A stretch of DNA of 64,000 nucleotides from Heliocidaris erythrogramma (lineage: Eukaryota; Echinodermata; Echinoidea; Camarodonta; Echinometridae), in assembly GCA_025617745.1 (NCBI GenBank), contig CM046869.1, positions 9,257,168 through 9,321,167 of the forward strand, given 5' to 3'. Shown here piece by piece: positions 10,341 to 21,411 of this stretch (the first letter of the stretch is position 1; each line of letters opens with the position of its first letter). Below the pieces are notes generated by a model. The model had not been told where the DNA came from. It was given only the letters and a program-made list of their open reading frames with translations, and ran no database searches. The position numbers were made by a program, and so were the translations under genes.

Positions 10341-11784
10341 TTAAAAGGAAGGACAGCTCTGGGAAACTTTGATTTAAACTACGACAATATTATTCTCTCA
10401 TTTTCATTTCTCACAGTTGTATTATTTCCACGAGATTTGCCAAAAATATTGTATATGTTATTTCTTTTCAATTATATATACCGTGTGAGTAAAAAAAAAT
10501 TCTAGACTTAGAAAATTGCTATTCCGATATGAACGCAAAATTATTATACATATTTTGAAAAAAGTATCTTATCCCGCATACTTTGGTACCATTTTTGTGT
10601 GGTATGTGTTTACGCTTTGATGAACAGGGGCATTGTTTGCGAGAGTGTAAAAATCAAATTACGCCAAGTTGAACGTACTTCTTATGATTGTCTTGTTTGA
10701 ACAAAACATTTTGAATAGGGGCATTAATTCGGTCTATGCAGATATAAATATCGCTCAAACCGTCCCAAACAAAATTAAACATGACACATATTAAAACACA
10801 CATACAGTTACAGTCACACACACAGACACACATTCACATACATGGACTTGTGGGGAACTCTATTAATTTCTCCTATTGTGTTTTGTACCCCACAAGCATG
10901 ACGGAATAAAGGGCATCATTGTGCTCTTTTGTTCTCTGTACCCCATAAGACTATATTTGTAAAACCACACACACACCCACACATGCACACACACGCACAC
11001 ACACGCCCCGCACACACAGGAAAATGAAAATAAAAAAACCCCTACACTTTGATAGTGATCATTTGCCGAGTAAATTATCCCATCTACCAGAATCGTCAAT
11101 CTTCTGCCTAAATTTAGATGACACATCACATCATTATCAAACTTTTTTGACGATCAATTCCAAATTTTCCTTCGTCAGTAGAACCCCAGTTTACAAGATA
11201 ATGAGCGTCGAATGACAACGACGAACCCGTCCCTGCCAAATCATATTAGCGTTATTGATGCCTTCGCTAATGAAATAACTCATAATCTGTGACTTCGTGG
11301 CGTATGCTTCCTCCTCTTTATTGACAATGATAGCTCCAATCTAGTTCAATAAAGCCTTTATAACAAATGACACAATATCAATATATCTGAACCACTTATG
11401 CGCCACCTAGGCAAATTCAGGTTATGGAGATAATTGGGCTTATCGTAGTTTAAGACGTCATTTCAACTACCAGCTGAGATAAACATGATTAGAGTTTACA
11501 CAATTGACATAACACTCATAAAGAATTTACATAACACACCTAAATTCGTTCATTTTCCACTTTTTATTAATCATTTTGAAGACATTGACGTTGACATTGA
11601 CATGTCACGATTGTTTCTGTAAATCTTATTCTACTGTGTTTAAACCAGTCTGTCTGGAATCGAGGTTTATCCTACTTCAGACATTCACCAGATATCAGTA
11701 CGGAATTGCAGCATTATCAAGATCCCAGTCAAAAGGCTACTCACACACACCTAAAGGCACCAGAGAAATATCGTCACCAGCGGG
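10341..11784. other. Upstream region of GPCR 1, with simple repeats
   Basis: Begins with the remainder of the split tRNA-bearing unit (to about 10460). A (CA)n-flanked copy of the TTTTGTACCCCACAAG repeat lies at 10846-10950 and (CA)n to about 11018. The last 700 bp is non-repetitive and must contain the promoter of the GPCR gene, but I see no convincing TATA box. Confidence 0.4.
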
Positions 11785-13383
11785 ATGGGCATGTTGAATA
11801 CTTCTTTAGAGTCCAGTATGACCCCAACTTCAGGGCCATTCGCTACATCGGCTTTTGAATCTTGGGCGGATTGGGTCATCGCCTTGCTTGGTGTATTAGT
11901 CATCATAGTTACCGTCACGGGAAATGTCTTGGTGATTGTTTCCTACATACAGGACCGCCAAGTGCGTAGAATGCCAGGGAATCAGTTTATCCTAAGTCTA
12001 TCCATATCTGACTTGTTAGTTGGTTTGATAACGGAACCCATTTACTTACAAAATTATCTCCTGAAGCGGTGGGTACTTGGAGATATCTTCTGTAAACTTT
12101 ACATTGCATTTGATTATAGCATGGTTACAGTCTCGACGGTGACAGTCATCTACATCAGTCTTGATCGCTATTGGATGGTCACGAAGAAATTGAAGTATAG
12201 GTCGTTCCAGACTAAAAGAAGATCGTGGATCATGATTATAGCAAGTTGGCTCTCGACACTACCTGCAATATCAACCCTGACGCTCCTGTTTACTTGGTCG
12301 TCAATAACTGGGCAGGCGATCGATACGTATAGTTACGGACTATGCACTGCCGCGATGATGCATAGCCGAGTTGGAACGATGATTTTCATCCATATACAAA
12401 TCATAATTCCTTCAATTATAATTGTGTATCTTTATACTTCGGTATTTATACACATCTGTAGACAAAATAGCCTATTTGGAAGAAACAGGAAAAGAAAGCA
12501 GAATGATAAAGGAAAGGCGTATATTATTTCTTCAAACAAGGTGATAGAAGACGAGATGAAGAATCGGGAAACAACTGGTCAGGCGCACGCTCAAAGAGCG
12601 TACAGCATCCATGACATCGCTGTTGGATACAACACAAATGTACAAACTGAAAGTAACAGTTCAGAGAACATGTACAGTGGTCATACTGATAGAGTTACAA
12701 ACTATGCGGTAAATGGAGCATCTGAAGAATCTGCAATGGTTGCTTTGGATTTGGGGAAATGGAAAAAGACAGAGAAAGAGACTGACTTATGCCACACTGA
12801 TCAATCATCGGAACTTGTCGTGAAACGGTGTACAGCAGATCATTTTGAAAGCGACCAACTATGTGCAGATTGCACAGGAGATGGTCAGGAAGAATTGACC
12901 TGCCACGAAATGTTACATGTAGCAGAGAACGACCCTCCAGACGATTCTTATGTCACAGATGACCTGGATAAAACTAACAAAACCAAAACTACTGGCGCAA
13001 ATGAATCGTCAATAGGACCTGGTGTCACCGGCATTGCCACTTCCTCTACCAGAGAGGTAAAACCGCCAATGGCTTGGCGCCAATCTTCAGGTCGCTTCCG
13101 CATCCATGAAATTCGTGAGCTTTCCCGAATCCAACACGCTGCTTTCATGCTAAGCACACTTGTCCTTGTCTTCTGCCTCTGTTGTACACCATTTGCTGTC
13201 AGTCGCATTTATGATGCCTTCTGCGAAGGATATTGCCTAGAATTTCTAACTAAAGAAATGACCGGAAATTTAGTTTGGCTGAACTCAATGATGAATCCTA
13301 TAATATATGCTGTTACCAATCCACGGTTCCGAAAGAATTTCATTCGTCTCTTAAATCTCAGAGTACGCCGTAGAGATCCATAA
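11785..13383 (+). CDS. Aminergic-type class A GPCR 1 (H3/muscarinic-like), intronless
   Basis: A 532-residue seven-transmembrane receptor in one exon. TM1 about 31-55 (GN at 46-47), TM2 with SISDLLVG (D76), TM3 with C103, D110-Y111 (3.32/3.33, the amine-binding aspartate) and DRY at 127-129, W155 in TM4, C187 in ECL2, P209 in TM5, TM6 about 450-475, NPIIY at 504-508. The third intracellular loop is about 220 residues. N5 is a likely glycosylation site. By eye the TM2-TM3 region and W7.43 resemble histamine H3 and muscarinic receptors, which signal through G proteins at the plasma membrane; the ligand cannot be deduced. Odd: the TM6 toggle tryptophan (6.48) is Cys467 (CLCCTPF). It is one of four local paralogues. 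The first ATG was used; there are no in-frame breaks. Confidence 0.92.
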   Translation: MGMLNTSLESSMTPTSGPFATSAFESWADWVIALLGVLVIIVTVTGNVLVIVSYIQDRQVRRMPGNQFILSLSISDLLVGLITEPIYLQNYLLKRWVLGDIFCKLYIAFDYSMVTVSTVTVIYISLDRYWMVTKKLKYRSFQTKRRSWIMIIASWLSTLPAISTLTLLFTWSSITGQAIDTYSYGLCTAAMMHSRVGTMIFIHIQIIIPSIIIVYLYTSVFIHICRQNSLFGRNRKRKQNDKGKAYIISSNKVIEDEMKNRETTGQAHAQRAYSIHDIAVGYNTNVQTESNSSENMYSGHTDRVTNYAVNGASEESAMVALDLGKWKKTEKETDLCHTDQSSELVVKRCTADHFESDQLCADCTGDGQEELTCHEMLHVAENDPPDDSYVTDDLDKTNKTKTTGANESSIGPGVTGIATSSTREVKPPMAWRQSSGRFRIHEIRELSRIQHAAFMLSTLVLVFCLCCTPFAVSRIYDAFCEGYCLEFLTKEMTGNLVWLNSMMNPIIYAVTNPRFRKNFIRLLNLRVRRRDP

Positions 13384-15424
13384 ATCAGCCCTATACGTGT
13401 AAAAAAACAATGAGACAGAAAAATGTTTACACTGCAACTTGGTAATGTAGTGCTTTAAGTTCATTTCAGAATTTCAAACTGAAAGCTTAATAATGTTGGT
13501 TATTTTTTCAATTAGATTTAGTGTGAAATAATCGAGTCATTAACACTTATTATATGACGACCTTTTCGCCGTCATTTTTAAAGTAAACAAGGAAGGTTTC
13601 CCACTGAAATATCCATGACTTCCAATGATCCATTTTGCCCTTTTCCATGACCAGATAAGTACCATTTTGGTATGGGTTGCGGCATTCAAGCGGCGTACAA
13701 AATCCACAGTCAGTGAAACATATTATTTCATGTTTGTAATGGAAGGCTGCTATAGTCACACACGGCCCCCTCCCACCATCAATTTTCAGGACTCTCCGTA
13801 ACTTTCAGAGATGCTTTTTTTTTTCTTTTTTTTTCAGGTTCAACCTTTTCAGGTTTTCCCTGACCGTGTGAACCCATGGGCAAAGGGACGCATCATAATT
13901 ATCAATTATGCCTTATCGAGGTTTCGCACATACATACGGAAACAATTTGTTTTTTTTTCCGTTTTGAGGTATTTCCCGAACCATTTCCGCTGAAAAGCCA
14001 ACGAACACCATAATTGTTAAAAAACGCTTACCTACATAATACATAATAACGTGGAGTAATCCATTCAACACGAATGTTGTACGTCACATGCTCCGGAGAT
14101 AATTCCCTACATTAACCGAGTTCTTACCTTCAAATTACGGCCAAATACTAAATCTTATTCCAGCCCTAGCCTTCAACCTAACCTAACCTAAACCCAATTA
14201 CTACCCTAACCCTAACCCTGTATTTCAGACGGAGCAATTGTCATGATTGTCGCCGGAGCATATGTCAGAGAACTAATACGAAATATTCAAGGTTCTCCGT
14301 TAGCTGGTAAAAGAAAATGTATTATATCCTACATCATAAAATTGTCGTACAATGATTGGCCAGGAATGTCTCACGTGACCTGAAATACTTTCACTATGAA
14401 TAAAAGTTGGATATCGCGTGACGTCAGACCTCCGTATATTCGCTATACTGATATTTTGACGTCACTCTTTTTTTTTGTTGTTTTGTAGCATTCTTTATTG
14501 CATTCATTCAGTACAAATAAAAATCATACAAATGAAAATCATACAACTTCATTTTTAATAATTTAGAAGCTATGATCGATATCTCGACAATGTATCGCGA
14601 TAATGTGTGTGCGTGACGAGCCTCTCGGTGTATATACGTCTACTCTGATTTTACATTTAGTTTTTATTTTGTATCTAGGCTTACTCTTGGATGATATAAA
14701 TCAAATATACCATACACTCTCTTCGAGACACCAGTTGGAATTATGGATTCTTCGGTGACTGGCATTGTTACTATTTTCTACAAAACAAAAAAAAAAACAA
14801 TTCTGAGGGGCTGCGCCGCTCAGAAAATAATATTTGAGTATTAGTAGTATACAAAGACTGAAGGCAGGCAGACAGTCCAGCACATGTACAACAACACTTT
14901 GGCCTGGCCATGCTAGATGTTAATTCGGGTTCTCATTCAGATGCCCATTATACGAAAGAAGAGGAAAGATACCCGTTATAACCCTCGCAGGATTTCAGTG
15001 GCGTACAAAGAAATGGTTTCAGCCCACTAGACCCAAAAAGTTACCTTGAGGCCACTTTCAGAGGGTTCACGAGATTGTCGACTCACGAGACCGAAACGAG
15101 ACTATATCTTTCCTTGGTACTTTCTTGTTTTGTTGGTCTCGTGACCTTTTTGGAAATTTCGGTCTTGTGGACTGTCGTTCTCGTAGGATGTCAGTTTACT
15201 GGAATGACTCAAGCTCTAAAGATATTTGGGAAGTGAAAAGCGTTTTTATCTGGGCAGCCCCGCGTGCTCCTGTAGACCCATTGCAAATTGTGTTTATCTT
15301 TTCCTGGGCCTTCCAACGGGGTCGGGGGACACCCACTGGCGTAGACAGTGGGGGCAAAGAGATTCCCAAAAACCCTATTCAGCAACTAAAAAAAAAAGGG
15401 AGAGCGAAAAAGCGGGGGAAGTAA
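13384..15424. other. Intergenic DNA downstream of GPCR 1
   Basis: No coding signal. It includes the presumed 3-prime UTR of GPCR 1. A telomere-like patch at about 14172-14220 is made of CCTAA and CCCTAA units. A pyrimidine run lies near 13816, and 15330-15350 resembles a CAGTGGCGTA-type transposon end. No clear AATAAA follows the GPCR stop within 500 bp. Confidence 0.45.
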
Positions 15425-15429
15425 GAGAA

Positions 15430-16545
15430 AAGGGTGCTGCAAGCCGTTATCTTTCTCTCAAAATTTGCTAAAACGTTGAAGTTTTCGCGCGGGAAGGGGG
15501 AAACTCCCCCTCTCTTAACCCAGCCCTGGTACATATACAGTGAAATGTTGCGTCCAAATAATTGAAAAGCAGTCAGGGCGTACAACTATAACTTTCCGCC
15601 AAAAAAAAATTGTTTGCTACGAGCCGTTTATCTGTCTCTTAAATTAGCTAAAACGTCAGAGCTATCGCGCTCTGCGCGGGAAGGGGGCAACTCCCCCTCC
15701 CTGCACCTACCCTGTTACATACAGTGTAGTATTGCGTCAAAAAAACTGAAAAGCAGCCAGGGCGTCGAACTAACATTCCGCCTAAAGAAAATATGCTAAA
15801 ACGTCAGAGCTTTAGCGCATCGCGCGGGAAGGGGGAAACTCCCCCTCCCTGCACCCACCTCTGTTACATACCGTGCAGTATTGCGTCCAAAATAACTGAA
15901 AAGCAGCCAGGGCGTCGAACTAACATTCCGCCTAAAAATATTGTTTGCTACGAGCCGTTTATTTTTCTCTTAAATTGGCTAAATTGGCTAAAACGTCAGA
16001 GAGGGGGAAACTCCCCCTCTCTGAACCCAGCCCTGGTACATACAGTGAAATGTTGCGTCCAAATAATTGAAAAGCAGTCAGGGCGTATAACTATAACTTT
16101 CCGCCAAAAAAAAATTGTTTGCTACAAGCCGGTTATCTTTCTCTTAAATTGGCTAAAACGTCAGAGCTATCGCGCTCCGCGCGGGAAGGGGGAAACTCCC
16201 CCTCTCTGAACCCAGCCCTGGTACATACAGTGAAATGTTGCGTCCAAATAATTGAAAAGCAGTCAGGGCGTCGAACTATAACTTTCCGTCTAAAAAAAAA
16301 TTGTTTGCTACAAGCCGGTTATCTTTCTCTTAAATTGGCTAAAACGTCAGAGCTATCGCGCTCCGCGCGGGAAGGGGGCAACTCCCCCTCCCTGCACCTA
16401 CCCCTGTTACATACAGTGTTGCGTCAAAAAAAAACCCTGAAAAGCAGCCAGGGCGTCGAACTAACATTCCGCCTAAATAAAGGTGCTACGAGCTGTTATC
16501 TTTCTCTCAAATTTGCTATAAAACGTCAGAAAAAATTCCCCCTCC
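15430..16545. repeat. Satellite of about 180 bp, seven copies
   Basis: The landmark GCTAAAACG occurs at 15467, 15647, 15794, 15987, 16152, 16338 and 16515 (spacings 180, 147, 193, 165, 186, 177). Each unit holds GGAAGGGGGAAACTCCCCCTC (a G5/C5 hairpin), AATTGAAAAGCAGTCAGGGCG and a GCTACGAGCCGTTATCTTTC start. The unit is near a multiple of three and has few stops in one frame, giving peptides of up to 207 residues with repeats of EGGNSPSL. These are not considered genes. Confidence 0.85.
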
Positions 16546-17510
16546 CTGCACACACCCCCTGGGGAGCACGCTTTGCGTGCTCATCACCAATTTCGCACTC
16601 TTCGCGTGCTCACAACAGCCCCCCCCCCCGAAAATCAAATCCTGGCTATGCGGGTTGGATCCTTCACGTCTGCCCCCCCCCCCCTTTTGAAAAATCCTGG
16701 CTACGACTGTGGGGACACCTTTTTCTGAATGGAACAACATAGAGCCCAACATAGGAAGTATGAAGGAATTTAGGATTTCTTAGAAGAACATGAAAATTGT
16801 GAAAACTCGTAATTATGCTATCTACAATCAGCACCAGCTCAAAGATTGGTCGCAACCGGTCGCGACCTCCTTGCCTGTGGTCTGCGATGGATTTTGCAGA
16901 AAATCCTTGCTTCGCACTCACGGGCCTGCACGTTTTTTCCAAGCACGTAGAAGCACGCATGACACGCAAGGAGGCTGTTGGACATGTCCAAAAACCTCTC
17001 CTTGTGGCTACGTGTTCTGATGAATGCACGTGACACGCGCAGCCATCGTACTTCCTCCACGTGCTTCTTGCGACCATCGCACGGGCTACTTGCGGAGGTC
17101 TCACAAAGCTCATGGCTTTGACCTATTACGCGTCGGTTGGCGTCGTTACACGGTACCTTTAACGGGCTGTACGTTAGCCTCAAGAGTTCTTGCAGGTAAG
17201 AGGGGGTATCTTAATAGAGGGTGCGAGACGCACGAAAGGAGATGCAGAGAGGTGCACGAGTGGTTGTGACCATGACAAACGAATGACGTACAAATCGCAG
17301 GGGTGGGCCCGCAGCCCGTCGCAGCTGTGATACGCACGTGCGAAAACACGATTCGCAGGAGTTGCCAAAGTCCATCGCAGCTGCGGACACGCACGTGCAA
17401 AAACACGTACGATCAGTATTGTGACCATAGCATTAGAAAGTGTGCCACGGCAATGCGTTTAATGCACATGCGCATGAGCACCACATTAGCGTACGGCCCA
17501 GGTATATGAA
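16546..17510. repeat. GC-richer repeat block with hairpins and C runs
   Basis: Begins with two hairpins of type GAGCACGCTTTGCGTGCTC (16564-16582) and a related one at about 16596-16611, then C runs at 16620 and 16675 that are each followed by AAATCCTGGCTA, a transposon-end motif. From 16850 on the base composition is higher in GC. A direct repeat with CGCAGCTG, ACGCACGTGC and AAAACACG occurs at about 17318-17355 and 17378-17408. Overlapping frames on both strands have no recognisable domain. Confidence 0.4.
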
Positions 17511-18090
17511 GACTCATATTGGCTACTGATGATATAGATGACAGTAAATAAGGTACATGTATAACCAAATAATTATGCTCTCTGTTCAATTTTAATCTAT
17601 AACTGTCGCAGGATTAGGACGTAATTTAGTTCGCTTTTGTTAATTTCACTTTATTAAAAAATGATATCCGCACCGGAAAAACGCACTGTCAGCCCTTCTG
17701 CTTCCACGCAATTAAAATTAGTTTTCTGTCTTTTTTCCCCATTGCCTGTCAGAAAACTCTTTGCCTCGGGAAGGCTATTAAAGTAGACGGATGTGCGCGA
17801 TATTCAGGTATCTGGGTTAAAGAGCAGTAACAATACAAATAATGATGTCCAATCATTTGCTGTATAAAAATAATAAAATGTCTTATATTAGTTGTAAATA
17901 TTTTTCTGTTGAAGTTTTTTTCCGTGAGAAAGTGTATTCTTGAATGACGAACTTTGTGCGGGTGTATGTCTCAGTAGGTGTAGGCCTACTTCATATTTTC
18001 TTTGATTGTGCCTTTTCGTAGTGGATGAAGTCTTTAAAAACAGTATTGAGCTTTCTCTGAGACACAAGTCTCTTTACGATATTCATGGAG
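17511..18090. other. Upstream region of GPCR 2
   Basis: AT-rich non-repetitive DNA, likely to contain regulatory sequence of the next gene. No motif other than the TATA box listed separately can be supported. Confidence 0.35.
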
Positions 18091-18093
18091 CCA

Positions 18094-18100
18094 TATAAAG
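18094..18100 (+). promoter_or_regulatory. Candidate TATA box of GPCR 2
   Basis: TATAAAG in the context CCATATAAAGGC, 79 bp upstream of the ATG at 18179. A start of transcription about 30 bp downstream would give a short leader of about 50 nt with no upstream ATG. Confidence 0.45.
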
Positions 18101-18178
18101 GCAGATGAGCTGTTTTATTCGACAAAGAGCTGTAGTGCATATTGGAAAATCTGGATACCTTCGTTTCTCGTGATTAAG

Positions 18179-19693
18179 ATGGCCACCTCAAAAATCATGA
18201 CAGCATCAAGTGTAGCTTTATCAACATTTAATCCAAGTCCCATTTTGCAGGAAGCTTTATCGTGGACGGCCTACTTGATAGTCTGTATTGGTGTCCTAGT
18301 GATTATCGTCACAGTTATGGGAAATATTCTTGTGATTGTTTCCTACATACAGGATCGTCACATCCGTAGGATGCCAGGCAATCAGTTCATCCTTAGCCTA
18401 TCAGTTTCTGATCTGTTGATAGGTTTGATATCTTTGCCCTTGTATCTTTATAACTTTATAACGAAGAAGTGGCCTTTCGGCGATCTCCTGTGTAGCATCT
18501 ATACCGCGTTCGATTACAGCATAATTTTACTGTCTACTGTGACAGTCATCTTCATCAGTCTTGATCGCTACTGGATGGTCATTAAGAAATTAAAGTATAA
18601 ATCTTTCCAGACCAGGAAGCGTTCCCAGATCATGATTATTTCAGGTTGGCTTGTGACATCGATTGTAGTGTCGACCCTGCTCTTAACGTGGTCCTCAATT
18701 TACAAAGATGTTGCACCCTATGAATCAGATATATGCAACCCTGTGATATTGAAGACCCAAGCTGGTTCCTTGATTGTCCTGATAATTTTTATAATATTGC
18801 CGTCGTTGTTTATCATTTACTTAAATTCTTGCGTCTTCGTGCACATTTGCAGAAGGTCAGAAAGATTTGGAGGGAAACGAAATACAAAAGACCAGACAGA
18901 TCAAAACAAACAAATCCTGCCAAGTCCCAGAAATGTCGAAACCAATGACATAAATATAACGGGAGAGGTTTCAGGTCAAGATCTGAATCCTGGTACATGT
19001 AGATTAGTGGGAAGCGATGTTGAGGAGAACTTCACTACCAAACTAGACGAAAATACGATAGGAAAGAACTCAGAATGTCACCTTGGCGGATCCCCCGACA
19101 AACTCGCATCTTTTACAAAATCTGATGTAGGTGGTGGAAGCTCCCGATATCAACGGCACACCGAGGAAGATATAAATACTTGTAGTTCACAAACAGAAGC
19201 CAAGCAGAACACACCCTGTTCAGGCAGCATACCAGATGATGAGAGAGGAAGTTCGATGGGTGCTGCCGATATTGAGGATCTTACCATGGACGAAATAAGG
19301 TCAAATGTGAAGACGGTTGCTGTTGAACTGGCCCAAATTCCCTCAAACCCAGCTCCGGAAGGTAACCCAAGGTTGGTAGCTGCTGAACCATCGGACCAAC
19401 TGCGCATTCATGAAACTGGAGAGCTCTCCCGGATTCGGCGTGCAGCCTTCACACTTACAATATTAGTTGTCGTTTATTCCATATGTTGGACACCATATGC
19501 CATTAGTCGTGTCTATGACTCTTTCTGCAGAGATTGTCTGGACTTCGTTACTATGGAGTTAACTCGGAATTTGGTTTGGTTGAATTCAACAGTGAACCCG
19601 ATGCTCTATGCTGCTACAAACCCAAGATTTAGGAAGAACTTTCTTCGTCTCTTAAATGTACGAAACTTCCTTGACTGCCGCCAAGTTCTGTGA
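18179..19693 (+). CDS. Aminergic-type class A GPCR 2, intronless
   Basis: A 504-residue receptor in one exon. The frame is open from a GTG at 18170, but the first ATG is at 18179 in a good context (AAG-ATG-G), so that start is chosen. GN at about 48-49 in TM1, D78 (2.50), D112-Y113 (3.32/3.33), DRY at 129-131, TM5 proline in ILPSLF, long third loop, CWTPY in TM6 (W6.48 and Y6.51, as in muscarinic and H3 receptors), NPMLY in TM7. ECL3 has a CRDC pair. Position 5.46 is Phe and 6.44 is Tyr, unlike the other three. It lies about 4.8 kb downstream of GPCR 1 on the same strand and shares the RIHE...LSRI motif before TM6. Ligand unknown. Confidence 0.92.
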   Translation: MATSKIMTASSVALSTFNPSPILQEALSWTAYLIVCIGVLVIIVTVMGNILVIVSYIQDRHIRRMPGNQFILSLSVSDLLIGLISLPLYLYNFITKKWPFGDLLCSIYTAFDYSIILLSTVTVIFISLDRYWMVIKKLKYKSFQTRKRSQIMIISGWLVTSIVVSTLLLTWSSIYKDVAPYESDICNPVILKTQAGSLIVLIIFIILPSLFIIYLNSCVFVHICRRSERFGGKRNTKDQTDQNKQILPSPRNVETNDINITGEVSGQDLNPGTCRLVGSDVEENFTTKLDENTIGKNSECHLGGSPDKLASFTKSDVGGGSSRYQRHTEEDINTCSSQTEAKQNTPCSGSIPDDERGSSMGAADIEDLTMDEIRSNVKTVAVELAQIPSNPAPEGNPRLVAAEPSDQLRIHETGELSRIRRAAFTLTILVVVYSICWTPYAISRVYDSFCRDCLDFVTMELTRNLVWLNSTVNPMLYAATNPRFRKNFLRLLNVRNFLDCRQVL

Positions 19694-19981
19694 AATGAAT
19701 ACTTTTCAGGGGCGGATCCATGGTTGTTAGAAGCAGGGGGTCGAAAACACTTTGCTCTATCCCCTGGGGATAAGAATCCAACTGGAAACTAGTGTGTCAT
19801 TTCCAGGGAGGGCCAGGGGTAGTGTCTGAGCCAAAAGAATTTTCCCGACATTAATTTAACTAACAGAGAATATAATTACGGGAAACCTGCAAGCCTCAGC
19901 TCTCACGGTATGTGCGTGCGCAGGGGGGGGGGGGGGGGGGGGGGGTGTTGTAGTCATAGGTTGTAGGTGCAAAACAATCCC
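19694..19981. other. Downstream of GPCR 2, G run and transposon end
   Basis: GGGGCGGATCCATGG at about 19711 resembles one end of the hAT-like MITEs of this window. A G run lies at 19922-19945. Confidence 0.4.
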
Positions 19982-20371
19982 GGGGGTGTTTCATAAAGTT
20001 CTTCTTAAGTTACGCACGACTTTACGCACGACTGGTGATCAGTTCTTGTGCTAAATGATTGAGAATCTGATTAGTATGGCACCCAAGAACAGGTTCCAGT
20101 CGTTCGTAAAGTCATTCGTAACTTTACGAACGACTTAAATATGAAGTGCCAGATAGGATGCCCAAAGTTTTTTTTAAACAAAGTGTTACTGTATTTGCAA
20201 TAACCTCATTGCATTTAAAATATTTGTCATAATAAGAATGTTAATCTGCTTCTGCACAGTTCACCTTTAGTTGATGCAGTTAAAAACGATTGAGCATCCC
20301 ATTTGGTTTGTCATATTTAAGTCATTCATAAAGTCAAGCGTAACTTTACGAACGGCTTTATGAAACCTCCC
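19982..20371. mobile_element. PIF/Harbinger-like MITE, GTTTCATAAAG ends
   Basis: About 390 bp with ends GGGGGTGTTTCATAAAG and CTTTATGAAACCTCCC. Inside are repeated ACTTTACGAACGACTT-type motifs in both orientations (20100-20140, 20330-20360). The flanks CCG/CTG may be a mutated 3-bp duplication as in the related elements at 22042 and 38125. Confidence 0.65.
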
Positions 20372-21411
20372 TGATATTATCATATTATCATAGAACAATT
20401 CATGTCCGGAGGGGGATTTCTTTGCGGAATATAAATATTTTAGCCATTAAAATACTGAGGGGATTATCGGCCTTTTCGCCCTCCCTCCCCCCCCCCCCCC
20501 CCCCTGCTGCCTGCATCGGTCTATATGGTGAAAAAGTACAATGTAATGAATTTTCAAAATAGAAAACGCTTCCTTCTCACAAAAAATGCATAAAAGGGGA
20601 ATAATGTTCATTCTTATCTCATAAAATCTTTTCCAAAATTTATAACTGTAAATATTCATACATCTCTCTCTAGGGAGATCCTATTCTGGTTTTATTCAAA
20701 TCTAACTTTGATTTGAGTGCAGAGTGTGATCAGTTCGAATCACGGACGGACATTTTCAACATTTTCCAAGTTATTAGGCTTGTAAAAATAAGTGATTAGA
20801 TGTGATGGATTGTTTTATGACTTAATGTAGAGGGTATTACTATGTGTACTAAAATTTTGTTGTAATGGTTACTTGTTTAAATGAGAATTATTGAAATGCT
20901 CCATTTCTCATGATCTCCTGATCTTGTCTAATACTTGTAAATAAATCAGATAAATTGGCTTCCCCATCAGACATTTGGAATTTCAAAACAAGCTTTACAT
21001 TTCATAAGAGATGTGTAAATTTTGCATCACAGATGGAAATTCTGCTAAAAGTTTCATTTTCTATACAAGACCCCCGCTTTAAAAATAGTTTGGTCCAAGA
21101 ACTCTGGCACCTTGGAACCGTTGAAGAACCAAATTTCTGGTAAATTCTGATGTATTTCATGGTAAAAATGCTCACCCTTAACTGATTATGCTCTGCATGC
21201 ACCAAATGGGAGAGACTTAACCACTTAATTATTTAATGAGCGTTAATAAATATGAAAATCATGAGCGGTTATGAAATGGTCCGCATCTGATTTTTGCCAT
21301 AAAATATGTTACTGTTATTTCTATCATTGATTTTCAACCATTAATACATTCTCTTTGAGATCAAATTCCTTTCTGATATAATGGCCTCTTCCTTCTCTCT
21401 CTTCGCTTATT
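20372..21411. other. Intergenic DNA, nothing coding
   Basis: AT-rich DNA with a C run at 20487-20504. The short frames show no domain. Confidence 0.45.

Noticed and set aside
15614..16742. Overlapping + strand frames of 61-207 residues
   Set aside because: They follow the satellite of about 180 bp; the protein repeats mirror the DNA repeats and change frame with unit-length changes.
18170..18178. N-terminal extension of GPCR 2 from GTG
   Set aside because: A nuclear animal gene should start at ATG; the ATG at 18179 has a good context.
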